A stretch of DNA of 64,000 nt from Scleroderma bovista (GCA_037178675.1 JAYMGJ010000040.1:211511-275510); one strand, 5' to 3'; shown: positions 50,060 to 61,572, numbered from the stretch's first letter. Notes: generated by a model from the sequence alone, not told the origin. Translations and numbers: made by a program.

Positions 50060-50738
50060 ATGTCCCACCATCTATTTCTCCTGTCGCCCTCGGATACGCC
50101 GGTATACAGTCTGACGCACTACTCTAGCAAGCCAGCCTCAACGACATCATATCCATTAGCGTCGAATCTACCGACGTGGTCTACATCGGCATTTGCAGGG
50201 ACTCTTACTGCGCTGTCCGGTGCATCAAGTGCTACGCAGTCGCATCATGTCCAGGGAGGAAGTGTGAAGATGGGAGGGGGACAGGACCGCCATGTAATCC
50301 AAATGATCGCCAACGCCAGCCTTGATAGCATCGAGGAAGTGATGCGGAGAGAAAATGCCATGTACGAGTGCCCTGCATGCAGATGCGATCACTAAAACGA
50401 TGGCAGGTATCTGAAATCGGTCGACAAATTCAACGAGTGGACGGTGTCCGCGTTCATCACGCCAGGCAGTGAGTGTGGTGAGGCTGGTCTGATCGACGCT
50501 GAAGGCTGTTAGATATGAAATTTATCCTGCTGCACGAGGGAAAGAACGACGAAGGGATCCGGCTGTTCTTCCAGGAGGTGTGGGAGCTGTACTTGAAGGT
50601 GAGCGGTGTGCGATGGCCCGGGGCATCTCACGGACTGGTGCTCAGACGATGCTGAATCCGTTTCACACTGCGCATACGCTGGTTCGGAGTGGGGTCTTTG
50701 ATGCGCGTGTCCGGGCGAGTGCACGAAAGCACCTTTGA
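50060..50738 (+). CDS. TRS20: TRAPP subunit Trs20/sedlin
   Basis: Four exons. The N-terminal longin strands are embedded in a Ser-rich start (MSHHLFLLSPSDTPVYSL). HVIQMIANASLDSIEEVMRR is followed, after an intron splitting the Met codon, by YLKSVDKFNEWTVSAFITPG, then KFILLHEGKNDEGIRLFFQE, VWELYLK and a last exon TMLNPFHTAHTL ending VRASARKHL. These are the sedlin hallmarks. TRAPP tethers vesicles and activates Rab GTPases at ER-Golgi. Compared with the usual 140 residues, the first part carries an insert of Ser/Ala residues. It lies only 34 bases from the PCP1 start. Confidence 0.95.
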
Positions 50739-51120
50739 AGACAATTGGGACTAGCACGTGCAGATGCTATGTATTGTAGTTGTCGAGAACAGCCACGTCC
50801 CGTCTCTCTCCTTCCCCAACCCTCATCTTGAACCAACTAGAAAAAAAGAAAAACATATCTTCTTCTCTTGAGACCATATTATAATCCCTGGCAGACCGCT
50901 CTGTTCCTCCCAGAGAGATCAATTTCATCTGTTTTTTAGCCTGTAAGTTGTCCCCCACCCTCCCTTTGTCGTCGTCTCATCCGTGGCATCAAGCTGTATC
51001 AACTGTTCTCTATCAGAACCCTAATTGCGCGATCCATTTTTTGTCTCCTACTCCGTGTTCCAATATCTCTAGCTTTCCCAGCATTCCCGCATATCGCTCT
51101 CTACCACGCTAAATAAACCC
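50739..51120. other. Intergenic stretch with CT-rich leader
   Basis: About 380 bases between TRS20 and the polyQ gene. The last 180 bases are C/T-rich, a common fungal promoter and leader style. No gene. Confidence 0.5.
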
Positions 51121-52635
51121 ATGGCTACTGCTCATCACCACAGTCATCGCGCGTCTCTCCTCAATGGCCTTCGGACCGGTGGTGTTCGTGCGACATCCAT
51201 GAGCGCACCCCATACCGCTGCTCCTGGTGGCTCTTTCAACATCCCACGTTTCACTTCCACTTCATTCCAGCAACCGGTTTTCGACGAGGAGGACCTCGAC
51301 GATGTCAGCGACCTTTTCTCCCAGAACCTCCACATCCAGAACAACAACCCCCTTTCTGGGACAGGTTCATATGCACGGCAAATGATTGGCGCAGTGGATA
51401 CTCCGAACAACAGATTCATCCCCCAGCAGATCGCCAGCCAGAAAGGCTTAAACCCAAACAGTGTTCCGTTTAGTCCAGCCTACTCTCAGAGTATCCAGCA
51501 GCAGCAGCAGCAGCAACAACAACAACAAGTAGCTTCTGCTGAAGTCCAGGCATACCAGCAGATGCAGCTAATGCAATTGGAAATCATGCGCCTGCAGGTT
51601 TGTCTCTCTTTCTCTCTCCAAATACAACATGCCAATTTTTTACTCCCATGCCAGAATGCACAAATGCAGCGCAACCAACAGGTACAGGCTGCAGTCCTAG
51701 CAGAAGCACTTCGTCAGCAGGCCAAACGTGGTGTCTCCAGCATGAGCCCCCCTGCTACAGCTGGCCCTGCTAGCTCCACTTTTGCCATCCGTCCCAATCC
51801 CCCGGCCCGTCGCCCTAGTCAAGCCGAACTTTTAAAGGTTCAGTTGGGCATCAGTGGTCCTTCGCTTCAAGAGCAAGTCCCAATGACTGCCACACTCACT
51901 GGACGTTTTGGCGCCCGGACGCCCGCCAGCAGCATCGCTTTCCCTACAACACCGGAGTTCCCTGAAAACTATTCTCCCCCTAAACAAACCACCGTTCTTC
52001 ATGGTGCCCTTCGAAACTCCCCTCCCCTACACGAAGACACCCATGGCAATTCCCTGGAGAACCCTTCCAAGCCTCATGCTGCTGTCTCTTGGAGGCGCGG
52101 GAGCACGACTAACTCTGTCCTCGGTAGCTTACGCACTGTTTCTGCCGCGTCACCCTACGTCAAAGTCACTCCACCTCCGGGCGAGCGCATCTCCCCGCCT
52201 CCTACTGGTACTTCTAGGCTTCGCCCTCGTCCGTTGAGCTTTTTGTCTGCAGGTGCATGCAACATCCCAGTCGTTGCTGTTGACCCTGAGCATGACGATT
52301 CCACGTCATCTGCAAGCTCTACCTCCTTGTCATTCCCTGCGACGCCTTCGTCTTCCCTTGATGCTCCGCCTCTTTCCCCTCGCGAGGAAGCTGCTAAGAA
52401 GTTGTATGAAGGTCTTGGGTTCGGACGCCCCGTTTCAATCACCGTCCCGAACCACCCCCCGGCATTGCCCCAGAGGCTTGTTAGTCAACCCGTCAGACAA
52501 CCTCGTGGGCCCCCTTCTGCTGCTGATGAACTTGGTCCGAAGAACTTTGCGAGCAGAATTAGGCGCCAGGCCATTGGTGGTCTCAGCGTTCTGATGGATG
52601 CTCGGGAACGCCGGGAATCGATCGAAGTTTACTAA
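51121..52635 (+). CDS. PolyQ disordered protein, unknown
   Basis: About 485 residues in two exons split by a 57-nt intron (51598-51654). The start MATAHHHSHRASLLNGLRTG is followed by Asn/Gln-rich sequence with 11 consecutive glutamines (CAG/CAA). A helix AEVQAYQQMQLMQLEIMRLQ continues after the intron as NAQMQRNQQVQAAVLAEALR, a likely coiled coil. The rest is Pro/Ser-rich and closes with a conserved-looking tail, NFASRIRRQAIGGLSVLMDA. No known domain. It may be an RNA-granule or transcription co-regulator type, but that is only inference from composition. Confidence 0.75.
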   Translation: MATAHHHSHRASLLNGLRTGGVRATSMSAPHTAAPGGSFNIPRFTSTSFQQPVFDEEDLDDVSDLFSQNLHIQNNNPLSGTGSYARQMIGAVDTPNNRFIPQQIASQKGLNPNSVPFSPAYSQSIQQQQQQQQQQQVASAEVQAYQQMQLMQLEIMRLQVCLSFSLQIQHANFLLPCQNAQMQRNQQVQAAVLAEALRQQAKRGVSSMSPPATAGPASSTFAIRPNPPARRPSQAELLKVQLGISGPSLQEQVPMTATLTGRFGARTPASSIAFPTTPEFPENYSPPKQTTVLHGALRNSPPLHEDTHGNSLENPSKPHAAVSWRRGSTTNSVLGSLRTVSAASPYVKVTPPPGERISPPPTGTSRLRPRPLSFLSAGACNIPVVAVDPEHDDSTSSASSTSLSFPATPSSSLDAPPLSPREEAAKKLYEGLGFGRPVSITVPNHPPALPQRLVSQPVRQPRGPPSAADELGPKNFASRIRRQAIGGLSVLMDARERRESIEVY

Positions 52636-53231
52636 GAATGGGATCTCAAATCTCTCACAAGTACGAATGTTTGGTCCATGCCTTCCGCTCTTTAACAGTC
52701 CAAACCAAACCACGTGTTTCGGCGTTTTCTTCAAGTGTAGCCAGACTGCATTGAATAGCCGCCACAGATAATGAATATGCGCCACTGTTATCTTCAGGCT
52801 TTCCAACCCTTTCTCCTTTCATTTCCGCCCACTCTTTTTCGCTTACGATACTGACTTCGATCCCTATCACGCTTGAATGGACGAGGGTGTTCGGATGTCG
52901 GACGTTCAGTCTTCATGTCGGCAGTTTCTTTTTACCTAGTGGCTGAAGTCTTTAGGGGGATTGTGGATTGGGTTGGAAGGGGAAGTTGATCTTCCTTGAC
53001 CTGTACCAAAATCGGTATGGCGCCTGACCGTAATGTACGTTTTTTCATGAATGTCGATCAATCGTTGAACTTGAGCTTGATTGAGTAACTATGTGATGGA
53101 AGAGTCACTGTGCAGACTCACCCATGCGTGCGTGCACAATGGCCTATCTACCGAGCTGCTCCTACATCCCCTCGTAACTGCACTGACGCATTCTGTCTAA
53201 CAGCATCAATCATATTTTGACCGAAGTGCTC
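52636..53231. other. Intergenic stretch
   Basis: About 600 bases downstream of the polyQ gene with no coding signature beyond small shadow ORFs. Confidence 0.5.
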
Positions 53232-53850
53232 TTAAGTTACTGGAACAATGTGGTCCACCTGTGCCCTAGGCATTGCACGCCCAGGCTTCATCACATCACG
53301 GTAACGGAATAAGGTGCTCCCCGCATCAAACAAGGGAACCAGAGGCGTGAATGACAAGGCTACGCCAGCAGCGCACACAGGAGAGAACATTGAGCAATGC
53401 AAGCGATTGAGTGCCCATACTTTGGCCATGGTCCCAAGAATGAATCTCGATGTCAAGGAAGGAGCTCCTACTAAGTTGTGTGAGTGATTTGCTCCATGTC
53501 AGAGCCACCTTGATGGTCGTCCAGAGGCTCACACATCGTAGTATCACGGTCGCTAATTCTAGCTGCGTAAAGCTCGAAGATCTGCAAAAGGGTCTCATTA
53601 GGAAGACGATCGATGGGAGCAAATATTCGTTTGACTAGTTCGCCTACTCCACTGTGCTCCAGCAGCAGTGCGGACATTGTCGAATTTTGTTCTAGGAACA
53701 TTTGTTCCAGCCCTACAATTCAATGCGTGCACCTGCAAGCCCGCTCATGACGGGGTGACTGTTGGTTGGCAGGAGCCTACCTTGAGAGCATTTAGCTGGG
53801 ATAACGCGGTGCCGAGTGCTTGGACTTTCGAGTCAGTAATGTGAAGCTCG
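53232..53850 (-). pseudogene. Decayed F-box protein gene
   Basis: An F-box stretch (PIDRLPNETLLQIFELY, about 53617-53567) is followed only some 40 bases later, and in another frame, by the usual next block of Agaricomycete F-box proteins (LWTTIKVALTWSKSLTQLSR). That block normally lies 30-40 residues further on. The upstream fragment TDSKVQALGTALSQLNALK is in a third arrangement and has no usable start. No canonical intron joins them (one candidate would be 20 nt). This points to deletion plus frameshift, so I call it a remnant. It could be intact only with sequence error. Confidence 0.6.
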
Positions 53851-53949
53851 ACGCATTCCCGGAATCGGGCCCCTGTGCTTATGTAATGGAGAGTGGTTTT
53901 TTTCCCGGAGTTAGGTGTGCATTTGCACTAGGACTTACTCGACAGCACC

Positions 53950-56584
53950 ATGGCAATAGAAGACCGCGATTCAAGACGAAAGAAGAGGAAAGAACGTGAC
54001 CTAGACGAGGATGACACCCAAACCGCATTCCTAGACACGGTAAATTTGGAGTTGATAAGCGACGAGGAAGAGGATGGGCTGGAAGGGAACGAGAACTCGG
54101 CGGTTGACGACGAAGAGCCCGAAGAATTCCCCGATATTGACGCTAGAAGTGATAGTGAGGATGACACCGAGGTCGAGGATGTTGAAGAAGACGAGAGCCA
54201 GAGTGAGGAAGACTCAAACGAGACTGGGTCGGACACTGGCATCCAAATATTTCCAAAATCACGGACCATCGTTTCTACTGTTACGGGCCAACCAAGGCGT
54301 GTTTACCCCGAGATCGAACCAGACTATGACTCAGACTCGTCCACTGAGGACGTACGTACTTTCCCGCATTCTTGTCCATGTCGTGCTCATTGTGCTGTAT
54401 CTGCTCAGGACCCTAATCGCGTTGGGAACGTCCCTTCACACTGGTACGACGATCTACCACATATAGGTTATGATGTCAATGGAAAACGCGTTCTCCGGCC
54501 CGCCAAAGGGGATGAACTAGACAAATTCCTGCAGACGGTAGAAGATCCAACTTCGTGGTACGTGCTTGCTCATCAAATACATCCATTCTTAGATTAACCC
54601 TTACCAAGGACTTCCGCATACGACAAGAATATGCAAATGGACAAACCTTTGACAGCAGAGGAGTTGGATATCATTCATAGGCTGCAACTAGGGGAGAACC
54701 CTGACTCCAGCTATGACCCTTATGAACCTACGGTAGAATGGTTCACTGGTAAGGGGATGGAAGAGGTTATGCCTTTGTCTGCAGCACCCGAACCCAAACG
54801 CAGGTGGCTTCCCAGTAAATGGGAGAAACAAAAAGTATCTTGACACTTAGACGCACCATCTTGAATACTTAACGAGTGTTATAGGTCATGAAAATTGTCC
54901 GTGCCATTCGCCAGGGCATCATCGTGGGCTCCAAACCCAAGACGGCCGATGGCAAACTACAGTTCTATGCGATCTGGAACGAACCTCCTTCGAACCAACC
55001 CCCGCCGCTCCCCGCGCCGAAGCCACCACTTCCCACCCACGCAGAATCCTATAACCCTCCAGAGGAATATCTACCCACAACTGCAGAGCGCAAAGAGTGG
55101 GAAAACACTGACCCAGAAGATCGCCAGCGCGATTTCCTTCCTCAAAAATATTCGGCTCTGCGGCTGGTACCTGGCTATGATCGGTTCATCAAGGAACGCT
55201 TCAGCCGACAGCTCGACTTGTATCTTGCCCCGCGCATACAAAGGAAGAGGCTTAACATCGACCCCAGTAGCCTGCTACCCAAGCTCCCAAGTCCGAGCAG
55301 TTTGCGACCTTTCCCAACGTACCAGTCTCTCAAGATTCCTCATCCCCGTGGACGAGTAAGATGTGTAAGTATAAGCCCAGATGGTGCCTGGGTGGCCAGC
55401 GGTGACGAGGGTGGCGTCGTATGCTTATGGGAAGTCATCGTTGGCCGCGAGGTGAGACGCTGGACATTAGACGGCAAGGTTAGTGCTGTAGAATGGTGTC
55501 CCCGGACAGATGTCAGCTATCTTGTTGCTAGCGTGTACGTTTTCATCAGTCAGACAACGAATGGTCAGAATTTAACTAGCTGTCCCAGGGATGAAAAATT
55601 GCACTTCATCATACCACCAAACCTTCCTGCTGCGGTCTTACACTCCACACAAAATACCCTTACTCCATCTGCTCTTCCTCCCCCTACAGCATCGCCTGTT
55701 AAATGGACGTCTATTTCTGGGGTGGAAGATGGTATCGCTTTGACCATCACCTTTCCGAGTGCTTCTGGTCCACCAAAGCAAATAACATGGCATCGCAAGG
55801 GTGATTACCTAGCGTCAGTATGTACGTGTTACTCTCCAGAATCGATGTTATGCGTTTTTCTCAAAAGCATCGCTGCATATAGCAAGTCATGAAAGCCAGG
55901 GCGGAGTATGGATTCACCAAGTGTCTCGTAGACATTCTCAGGCTCCCTTCAAAAAAATCAAGGGAGCCATTCAGCTTGTTCTGTTCCATCCAACCCGGCC
56001 CCATTTCTTTGTTGCTGTATGTCCGCATCTCAGCGTACAACGTTCATCCTGAAACATTTGATTTTCAGACACAACGTTACGTTCGATTATACAACCTAAT
56101 GGAGCAGAAGTTGATCAAAACCTTGATGCCCGGGATAAGATGGATATCTTCCATGGATATCCATCCTTCTGGGGACCATGTCATTGTTGGTGGATACGAC
56201 AGGAAACTGTGCTGGTTCGACCTGGAGCTGAGCGAAAAGCCTTACAAAATTTTGCGGTGGGTATCTTCACTGAATTTGTTGCAGTAGTAACTGAATAGCG
56301 ACATCGGTGTTCCCAGCTACCATGCTAGGGCCATTCGGTCGCTCCACTTCCACCCAACATATCCCCTCTTTGCCTCTTCTTCGGACGACGGCTCCATCCA
56401 AGTCTTCCACAGCAGGGTATACAACGATCTCATGACTGATCCGCTGATCGTTCCTCTGAAGATTCTGCGTGGACATGATGTCAGTGATGGGCTTGGCGTG
56501 TTGCAAGTCAAGTGGGTGAATAGGCAACCATGGCTTGTGAGCGCTGGGGCAGATGGAAAGGTGGTAGTATGGTGTAGTAGTTGA
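53950..56584 (+). CDS. ERB1: Ribosome biogenesis protein ERB1/BOP1
   Basis: A very acidic N-terminus ([20 protein letters not shown]) precedes the BOP1 N-terminal domain: [59 protein letters not shown] and [20 protein letters not shown]40 propeller follows, with [77 protein letters not shown] and the last blade [17 protein letters not shown]1 forms the PeBoW complex with Nop7/PES1 and Ytm1/WDR12 for 60S maturation in the nucleolus. At least seven introns. All expected parts are present. Confidence 0.95.
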
Positions 56585-56822
56585 ATGTATCCACAATGAT
56601 GCGATCCGACACGGTTTCGCCAAGTAACATGATTCCATGCTTTTGATGAGGCGGACTGACTTTTATAAAACATCTTATTCGAAACAACTATATGATATAC
56701 AAAGCCTGGGATGATACTCTTCTCGACGCGTAGGGTGGTTATCATACGGCACTCGAAGCCTGCATTGAAGTCAATCCTGGCTCGGTCAGGCCTTCCAAAC
56801 GCTGGCTCACGTTATCTCTACG

Positions 56823-57391
56823 TTATCTCCTTCGGGAGGGCCTTCCAGCTCGTCTGCGTGCAGCCAGTCCTCCCTGGCGATTCATCCCTCTGCGCTGTGG
56901 TATGGCATCCATTCCTTTTGATTTCCTCCATTCCTCCCGCCGCGAACCGCGGGGACCGTGTGTCGAAACACTGACCGACGACTTAACCGATGGATTCTGT
57001 TCCGAGGTATCAAGATCCATCTCATCTGTGGAAAGCTACGATGAGGCAGGGATGATGACAAGAAGTTTTCAACAAACCTCCACAATGTGCAGCGGATGAT
57101 GCATGGTCACCTGTACGATCAAAGTGTGTCAGTGAAAGCGTCCCAAAACTAAAACCACGAAACCAAAGATCAAAGTAATAAATTCGCTCTGGACGAACTT
57201 TTGAGTTCTGGTGTTTCCATTTCTTCAGAGTCTTCACCATCCCCAACACACTCGTTCCCCTGACTGATAGTAGTGGCAAGTTTGGCATTTAGCCGGTTGA
57301 GACGAGCAGCCTCTGCTGCTGCGTACACTCCAGAGCTGCGTTTTTTGGCACGAAAGGCTCGTTTTGTCTTGGATCGCAGTGACTTGGCCAT
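56823..57391 (-). CDS. LLP-homologue/DUF2423 nucleolar protein
   Basis: Three exons (57391-57199, 57110-57078, 57025-56823) sum to 143 codons, 142 residues. The start MAKSLRSKTKRAFRAKKRSS is the DUF2423 signature, followed by YAAAEA-ARLNRLNAKL. The middle is acidic. The third exon reads STHGPRGSRREEWRKSKGMD then RGMNRQGGLAARRRAGR. This bipartite conserved layout matches the yeast YBL028C/human LLPH group, linked to pre-60S particles. All introns are phase 1. Its ATG touches that of the opposite gene. Confidence 0.88.
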
Positions 57392-58067
57392 GGTCAGCAA
57401 AGATGAAGAAGAAAAACTTGCACAGCCACCCTTGATCATGAGCTTTCCAGAGCAAAGCGTCTGTGCAACAAAAAAATATCGAGTGAGCTTGCCTTATACC
57501 TTGCTTTCCATCTCTCCATCACTTGCAGCCCTACATACTACTCGATTTCGAAGACTTCACCCTGAAACTGCAGATATTTTGAACTGTTCGCACTGCGAGC
57601 AATGCGGAGCATATGTATTCGACGGCCAGGGCTCAACGCTCCTCGTCAGACAGAAGAGAAAGAACAAGCGGTCAAAATCTCCATCCCATTTACAGAGAGT
57701 CTGCCGTAGAACGTGTCATGTGTGCGGATTTACTGTCGGCACTCCAATTTCCTCCGGGGCAACGTTTCCATCTCGGCCTCCTCTGATAAGTGATCCAGAG
57801 CCCCCAAAGACAGATAAATCACCAGCAGAATCTTATCACCCTTCGGAACAAGACACCCCATCCATCTCCCAGCCAACACCTGCACTCCCATTGGTTCCTC
57901 GGTCGTCGGGGCAACCACCCTCCCACAGCTCCAAGAAAAGCAAAACGAGGGTAGCTCGAACCTTACAGGACATGCTCGAGCGCGACCGGCGGCGCGAAGA
58001 AGTCAAAAAGGCACATAGTGTTAATGAGAATCAAGGCGGGTTGGCAGCTTTCCTCAAGGATCTATGA
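57390..58067 (+). CDS. Rpr2/Rpp21/Snm1-like zinc-ribbon protein
   Basis: A single open frame of about 225 residues. A helical part (LLSISPSLAALHTTRFRRLH) is followed by two cysteine knuckles: CSHCEQCGAYVFDGQG and RRTCHVCGFTVGTP. Basic RQKRKNKR lies between them. That arrangement is the zinc ribbon of RNase P/MRP proteins Rpr2, Rpp21 and Snm1. A disordered Pro/Ser tail and a conserved-looking end (GGLAAFLKDL) follow. It probably helps process tRNA or rRNA precursors, by family inference. The ATG may be 57390, overlapping the LLP start, or the internal one at 57435. Confidence 0.72.
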   Translation: MVSKDEEEKLAQPPLIMSFPEQSVCATKKYRVSLPYTLLSISPSLAALHTTRFRRLHPETADILNCSHCEQCGAYVFDGQGSTLLVRQKRKNKRSKSPSHLQRVCRRTCHVCGFTVGTPISSGATFPSRPPLISDPEPPKTDKSPAESYHPSEQDTPSISQPTPALPLVPRSSGQPPSHSSKKSKTRVARTLQDMLERDRRREEVKKAHSVNENQGGLAAFLKDL

Positions 58068-58693
58068 GGTGGATGTCACAAAGCCGTGAGTATCCTCTTT
58101 ACTTTACTTACCCTGTATCTGATAGTTGTTATAAGGATTGTCACTTCTTCCACTTGGCGTCCCTATTGAGGTCACCAGACGTAGTGCAGCTACACACCCA
58201 GTACACTATTGGACGAGTCTGCCATCATAGTGTAGAGTCGGCTGTCTGACTCTAGGAATATTCCAGCAATGAAGATCGGGGCTTAATATGACATTATGTT
58301 CCGAGGTCAGAGGGAATGCCACAGGGCCCATCGACGAATGTTGACACCTTTCTCTTGTCCGACATTGGTGGTTGTGATCGTAAGATGATCCTCGAACAGG
58401 AGCTAGGGAATGTATAGCATGGTTAGATAGACCATTTGTGCTGGTTACCAGTGAAAGTGAGGGGAACCACATTCCTCGGACTGAAGCTCGATTGTGGCAT
58501 TCGTCATCGGTTCTTTGGAAGCCAAAGTAGTTGAGGAATCATGATGGTGCGGACAACACGATCGCGCCCTAATTAGTAGTGCGGGTCGGTGGCTAACTAA
58601 TACTAACTACCAAATCCCGTAGGTGATGGGTGCTTCGTCCACTACCTAACTGAGCGTGATACCTCCGACTTCGTACCAAGGACAACAGCGTCA
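58068..58693. other. Intergenic stretch upstream of GLE1
   Basis: About 630 bases with no supported gene. The minus-strand ORF covering 58593-59636 is the antisense shadow of GLE1 exons. Confidence 0.55.
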
Positions 58694-61004
58694 ATGCGGT
58701 ACGGTTTAAGAACTCCCTCCCCTGCCCCGGGGTGAGACAAAATATTATGCTTTTCTCATACATGATACTCACACACGACGCAGGACCAAAAACAGTGACA
58801 GCGAGGCAACTGAAGACGAAGAGTTCTGGGTCAGTGAGGATCATGTTACACCGAGGTAGGTTCCTCTCTAGAACTTCATTTGGTGTTTCCAGTACGGTAC
58901 TCATATTGCTATCCAGAAGACCGTCCCGCCAAGTTGAAATAAGGCAGCAATCACCTCTCCAGCTCCGGTCCCTCCATCTCCAGTCCAAGCAGGTCCGAGT
59001 GCGCCGCATAGATGGCATGACTCCAGCGGAGAGACGCGCTCTGGAAGAAACGGTCGCCGCGATCCGATTACATACCAGACACCATGATCCATACGAAGAA
59101 TGGGAGCGTGATACCAGGAGAGATGCGCTGGTGAGTTTGTTTCCACCTCCCTTGCATACTTGTTCTAAAAAATATCTCACATTTATGCGCCATGTCCCTG
59201 TGGATACATGCATGCCCTCGAACACGAACATCTGCAGCATACGGCCCGCCATCTCCGCATGAGTACCAACGCCACACACGCCGCCCACCTCCAATCCACC
59301 CACAATTCCGCCCTCCTCACCCAACACAGTGCGTACACCTCCCAGCTCGCGGACGTTCAACGCCTCCTCGAAGGGATCCGCATAAATCAACGCAATGAAG
59401 AGGAGCGGATGCGTCAGAGATGGTGCAGGGAAGATAGGGCAAGGAAGGAACGAATAGAAACGGTTATTAGGGCCGAGGAAGAGAAGATACGTGCGAGACT
59501 TGAGGCAGAGCAGAGAAGACGGGAAGAAGAAGAGAGACGTTGGCGGGAGGATGAGGAGAGGACCAGGATGGAAGAGGAGCGAAGGCGGAAGTTGGAGAAT
59601 GCAAAGATGAAGGCGAAAGAGGAAGAAGAAAGGCAAGAGAGAGAACAGCTGGAGATAGAAAAAAGGAGAAGAGAGAAAGAAGAAGTAGATGCGGAGGGTA
59701 GGAGATCTATGGGGATGGTTTCTGCCCAGGAAGATTGGAAGTATGCCAGAGTGACACTCAAGGTACGTCGTTCATCTTTTCAATGATCTTGAATGCACTC
59801 GGGCTAACGTATCGTATGTACCTCACCAGAACCTCAAATCTGGCCCGATGAAGAACATCAAGGGCGACAAGGCTCTCAAATCGCAATGGAGTGCTATCCG
59901 ACGGCAGATCACGCCCAAGATTGGGCAGCTGACACAAGACCAAGAAACCATATCACGAATTGTGCGTGTGCCTATCTGCTATACTTCACGTCCAGTAACA
60001 CATACCCCTTTGCTTTTCGATGCACTCATAACAGACCCGCCAACTAATGGACCTTGTCCGCCCACCAACACCCCACCCACAGCCCCTCTATCTTGCAGCC
60101 CTCTCCTCCCTCTCCAAATCCATTCTCCTTCAAGCTGAAACTGAAGTGACAGCCGAAAAGAAGTCCGCACTCCCTCTTGCCTTTGTCACATGCGCACTGC
60201 TCCACCATCCCTCTCTATCAGACGCGTTTCCGGAGGTGTTCTTTGCCAAGATGGTCCAGCGCACGGGCGGATGGGGTGTTCCTGTCGTTGTTCCAACGCG
60301 CGACGTGGACGGGAAACCGTGGGGAGAAGGAGAGCGCAGGAAGGCGATGGGGTACCGCCGCACAGGAGGAGACGACAATGGCGAGTGGGAGAGCACGGGA
60401 GAGTACTCGACCCGTATTGCAGGGATCATGAGGGTATATTTCCTTGTGTTGGGTATGTCTGCGTCTGCCCCCACTCCAGCTCTTGCTGCGGGGACGGGAG
60501 CGGGAGCGGGCCAGGATCAAGTGAGCAGAGCACAGAAGCTGTTCCAGCTCCCCCGTTTCTGGACGTATTTTGCACGTATGCTTGGGGATGAACGCTTGTT
60601 GGAGACCGCGGTGGCGGCGCAGGTGTTATACGGTGCGTCTCGTCTCGTGTTTTGTCTTTTTTCTTTCTCATCTGATTCGGCATTGTGCGGGATCTTTTCA
60701 TATAGCTGCGCTGGACGTGGCTGGCCTTGAAGCGGGGCATATCTGGGGAAAGCAATGGATCAAGCTCCTCGAGCTCCTGTACGAAGCTGGCACAGTTGGC
60801 GTGGACAGCAGCGCTGCTAGTATTGCATCTGAACTCTTAGGAAGCACAGTGGGGACAAGTACACCTGGAGCGCAAACAAAGGGGAATGGGAACGGGGAAG
60901 GCGCACAGAAGGGGATGCGCATGTTGGGGGGCCAGACACCAGAGGGCAAGTCTTCGCGTGTGAGGGTGCAGTTAGAGATCGAGCGGATCCTACAAACACT
61001 TTAG
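58694..61004 (+). CDS. GLE1: mRNA export factor GLE1
   Basis: The first exon MRYGLRTPSPAPG is joined to TKNSDSEATEDEEFWVSED. Then come ALEETVAAIRLHTRHHDPYE, a very long charged coiled coil of Arg/Glu (REEEERRWREDEERTRMEEE), and the GLE1 domain: SGPMKNIKGDKALKSQWSAI, RRQITPKIGQLTQDQETISR, CALLHHPSLSDAFPEVFFAK, GYRRTGGDDNGEWESTGEYS, GIMRVYFLVLG and LFQLPRFWTYFARMLGDERL. GLE1 with IP6 activates the helicase Dbp5 at the nuclear pore. All main segments are present. The C-terminal tail is Gly/Thr-rich. At least seven exons. Confidence 0.95.
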
Positions 61005-61246
61005 GAATGCGTGCGTTTCGTAAAGTAATAACGATATAATACATTTTCCCCAATGTTAGGTAGTTACAATTACCATTGGTTTCCGAGAGCCACAACTTTA
61101 TTAGAGGAAGACCGTATCAGTCTTGTACAGAGGGAACGATTGTCTTCCATTGGATCTTTGGTCTGCCTTGGGGAGACTAAGGTTGTACTAACCGTCATTG
61201 CAAACATATGTTGACAGGTTTTTTATATCCACTTGAAATCTGACCT

Positions 61247-61553
61247 CTAGTCCGACAGCTCCATCCTCATTGGCGCATCCTGTGTGCTGTTTTTTACCAA
61301 GCGATCGGCGAGCTCGTCACTATTATACCAGAAATTCGTTTCCTCTTTCATATTACCCTTAAGTTTGGCATTCAAGTTCGGATTGGACGGTCGGATTTCT
61401 CCCGGGGCCCGCCTCCTGGTCCTCCAACGCGCCTACCTTGAGTCCATACATTCACTCCGTCATTCTTTTCTGAGTCTGTGGTAATGATGACCTCGCCCCT
61501 CTCACAGATCCATTCAGCTCGCTGACTTGTCGTTCGACCTCCGGTGAGATCAT
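61247..61553 (-). CDS. 88-residue unknown protein
   Basis: Two exons (61553-61456 and 61415-61247) sum to 89 codons. They join through a 40-nt GT-AG intron in phase 2 that completes a Glu codon. The sequence is hydrophilic: MISPEVERQVSELNGSVRGA, then RAPGEIRPSNPNLNAKLKGN and NFWYNSDELADRLVKNST. It looks helical and disordered and has no domain I know. The intron is among the shortest in the window but has canonical ends. It lies tail-to-tail with GLE1. Confidence 0.55.
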
Positions 61554-61572
61554 CGATCACTGCTCAAATTCC

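Noticed and set aside
56711..56974. 87-codon plus-strand ORF after ERB1
   Set aside because: It is antisense to the third exon of the LLP/DUF2423 gene.
58593..59636. 347-codon minus-strand ORF rich in Phe/Leu/Ser
   Set aside because: It is antisense to GLE1 exons including the coiled coil, whose codon bias makes long open frames on the other strand.
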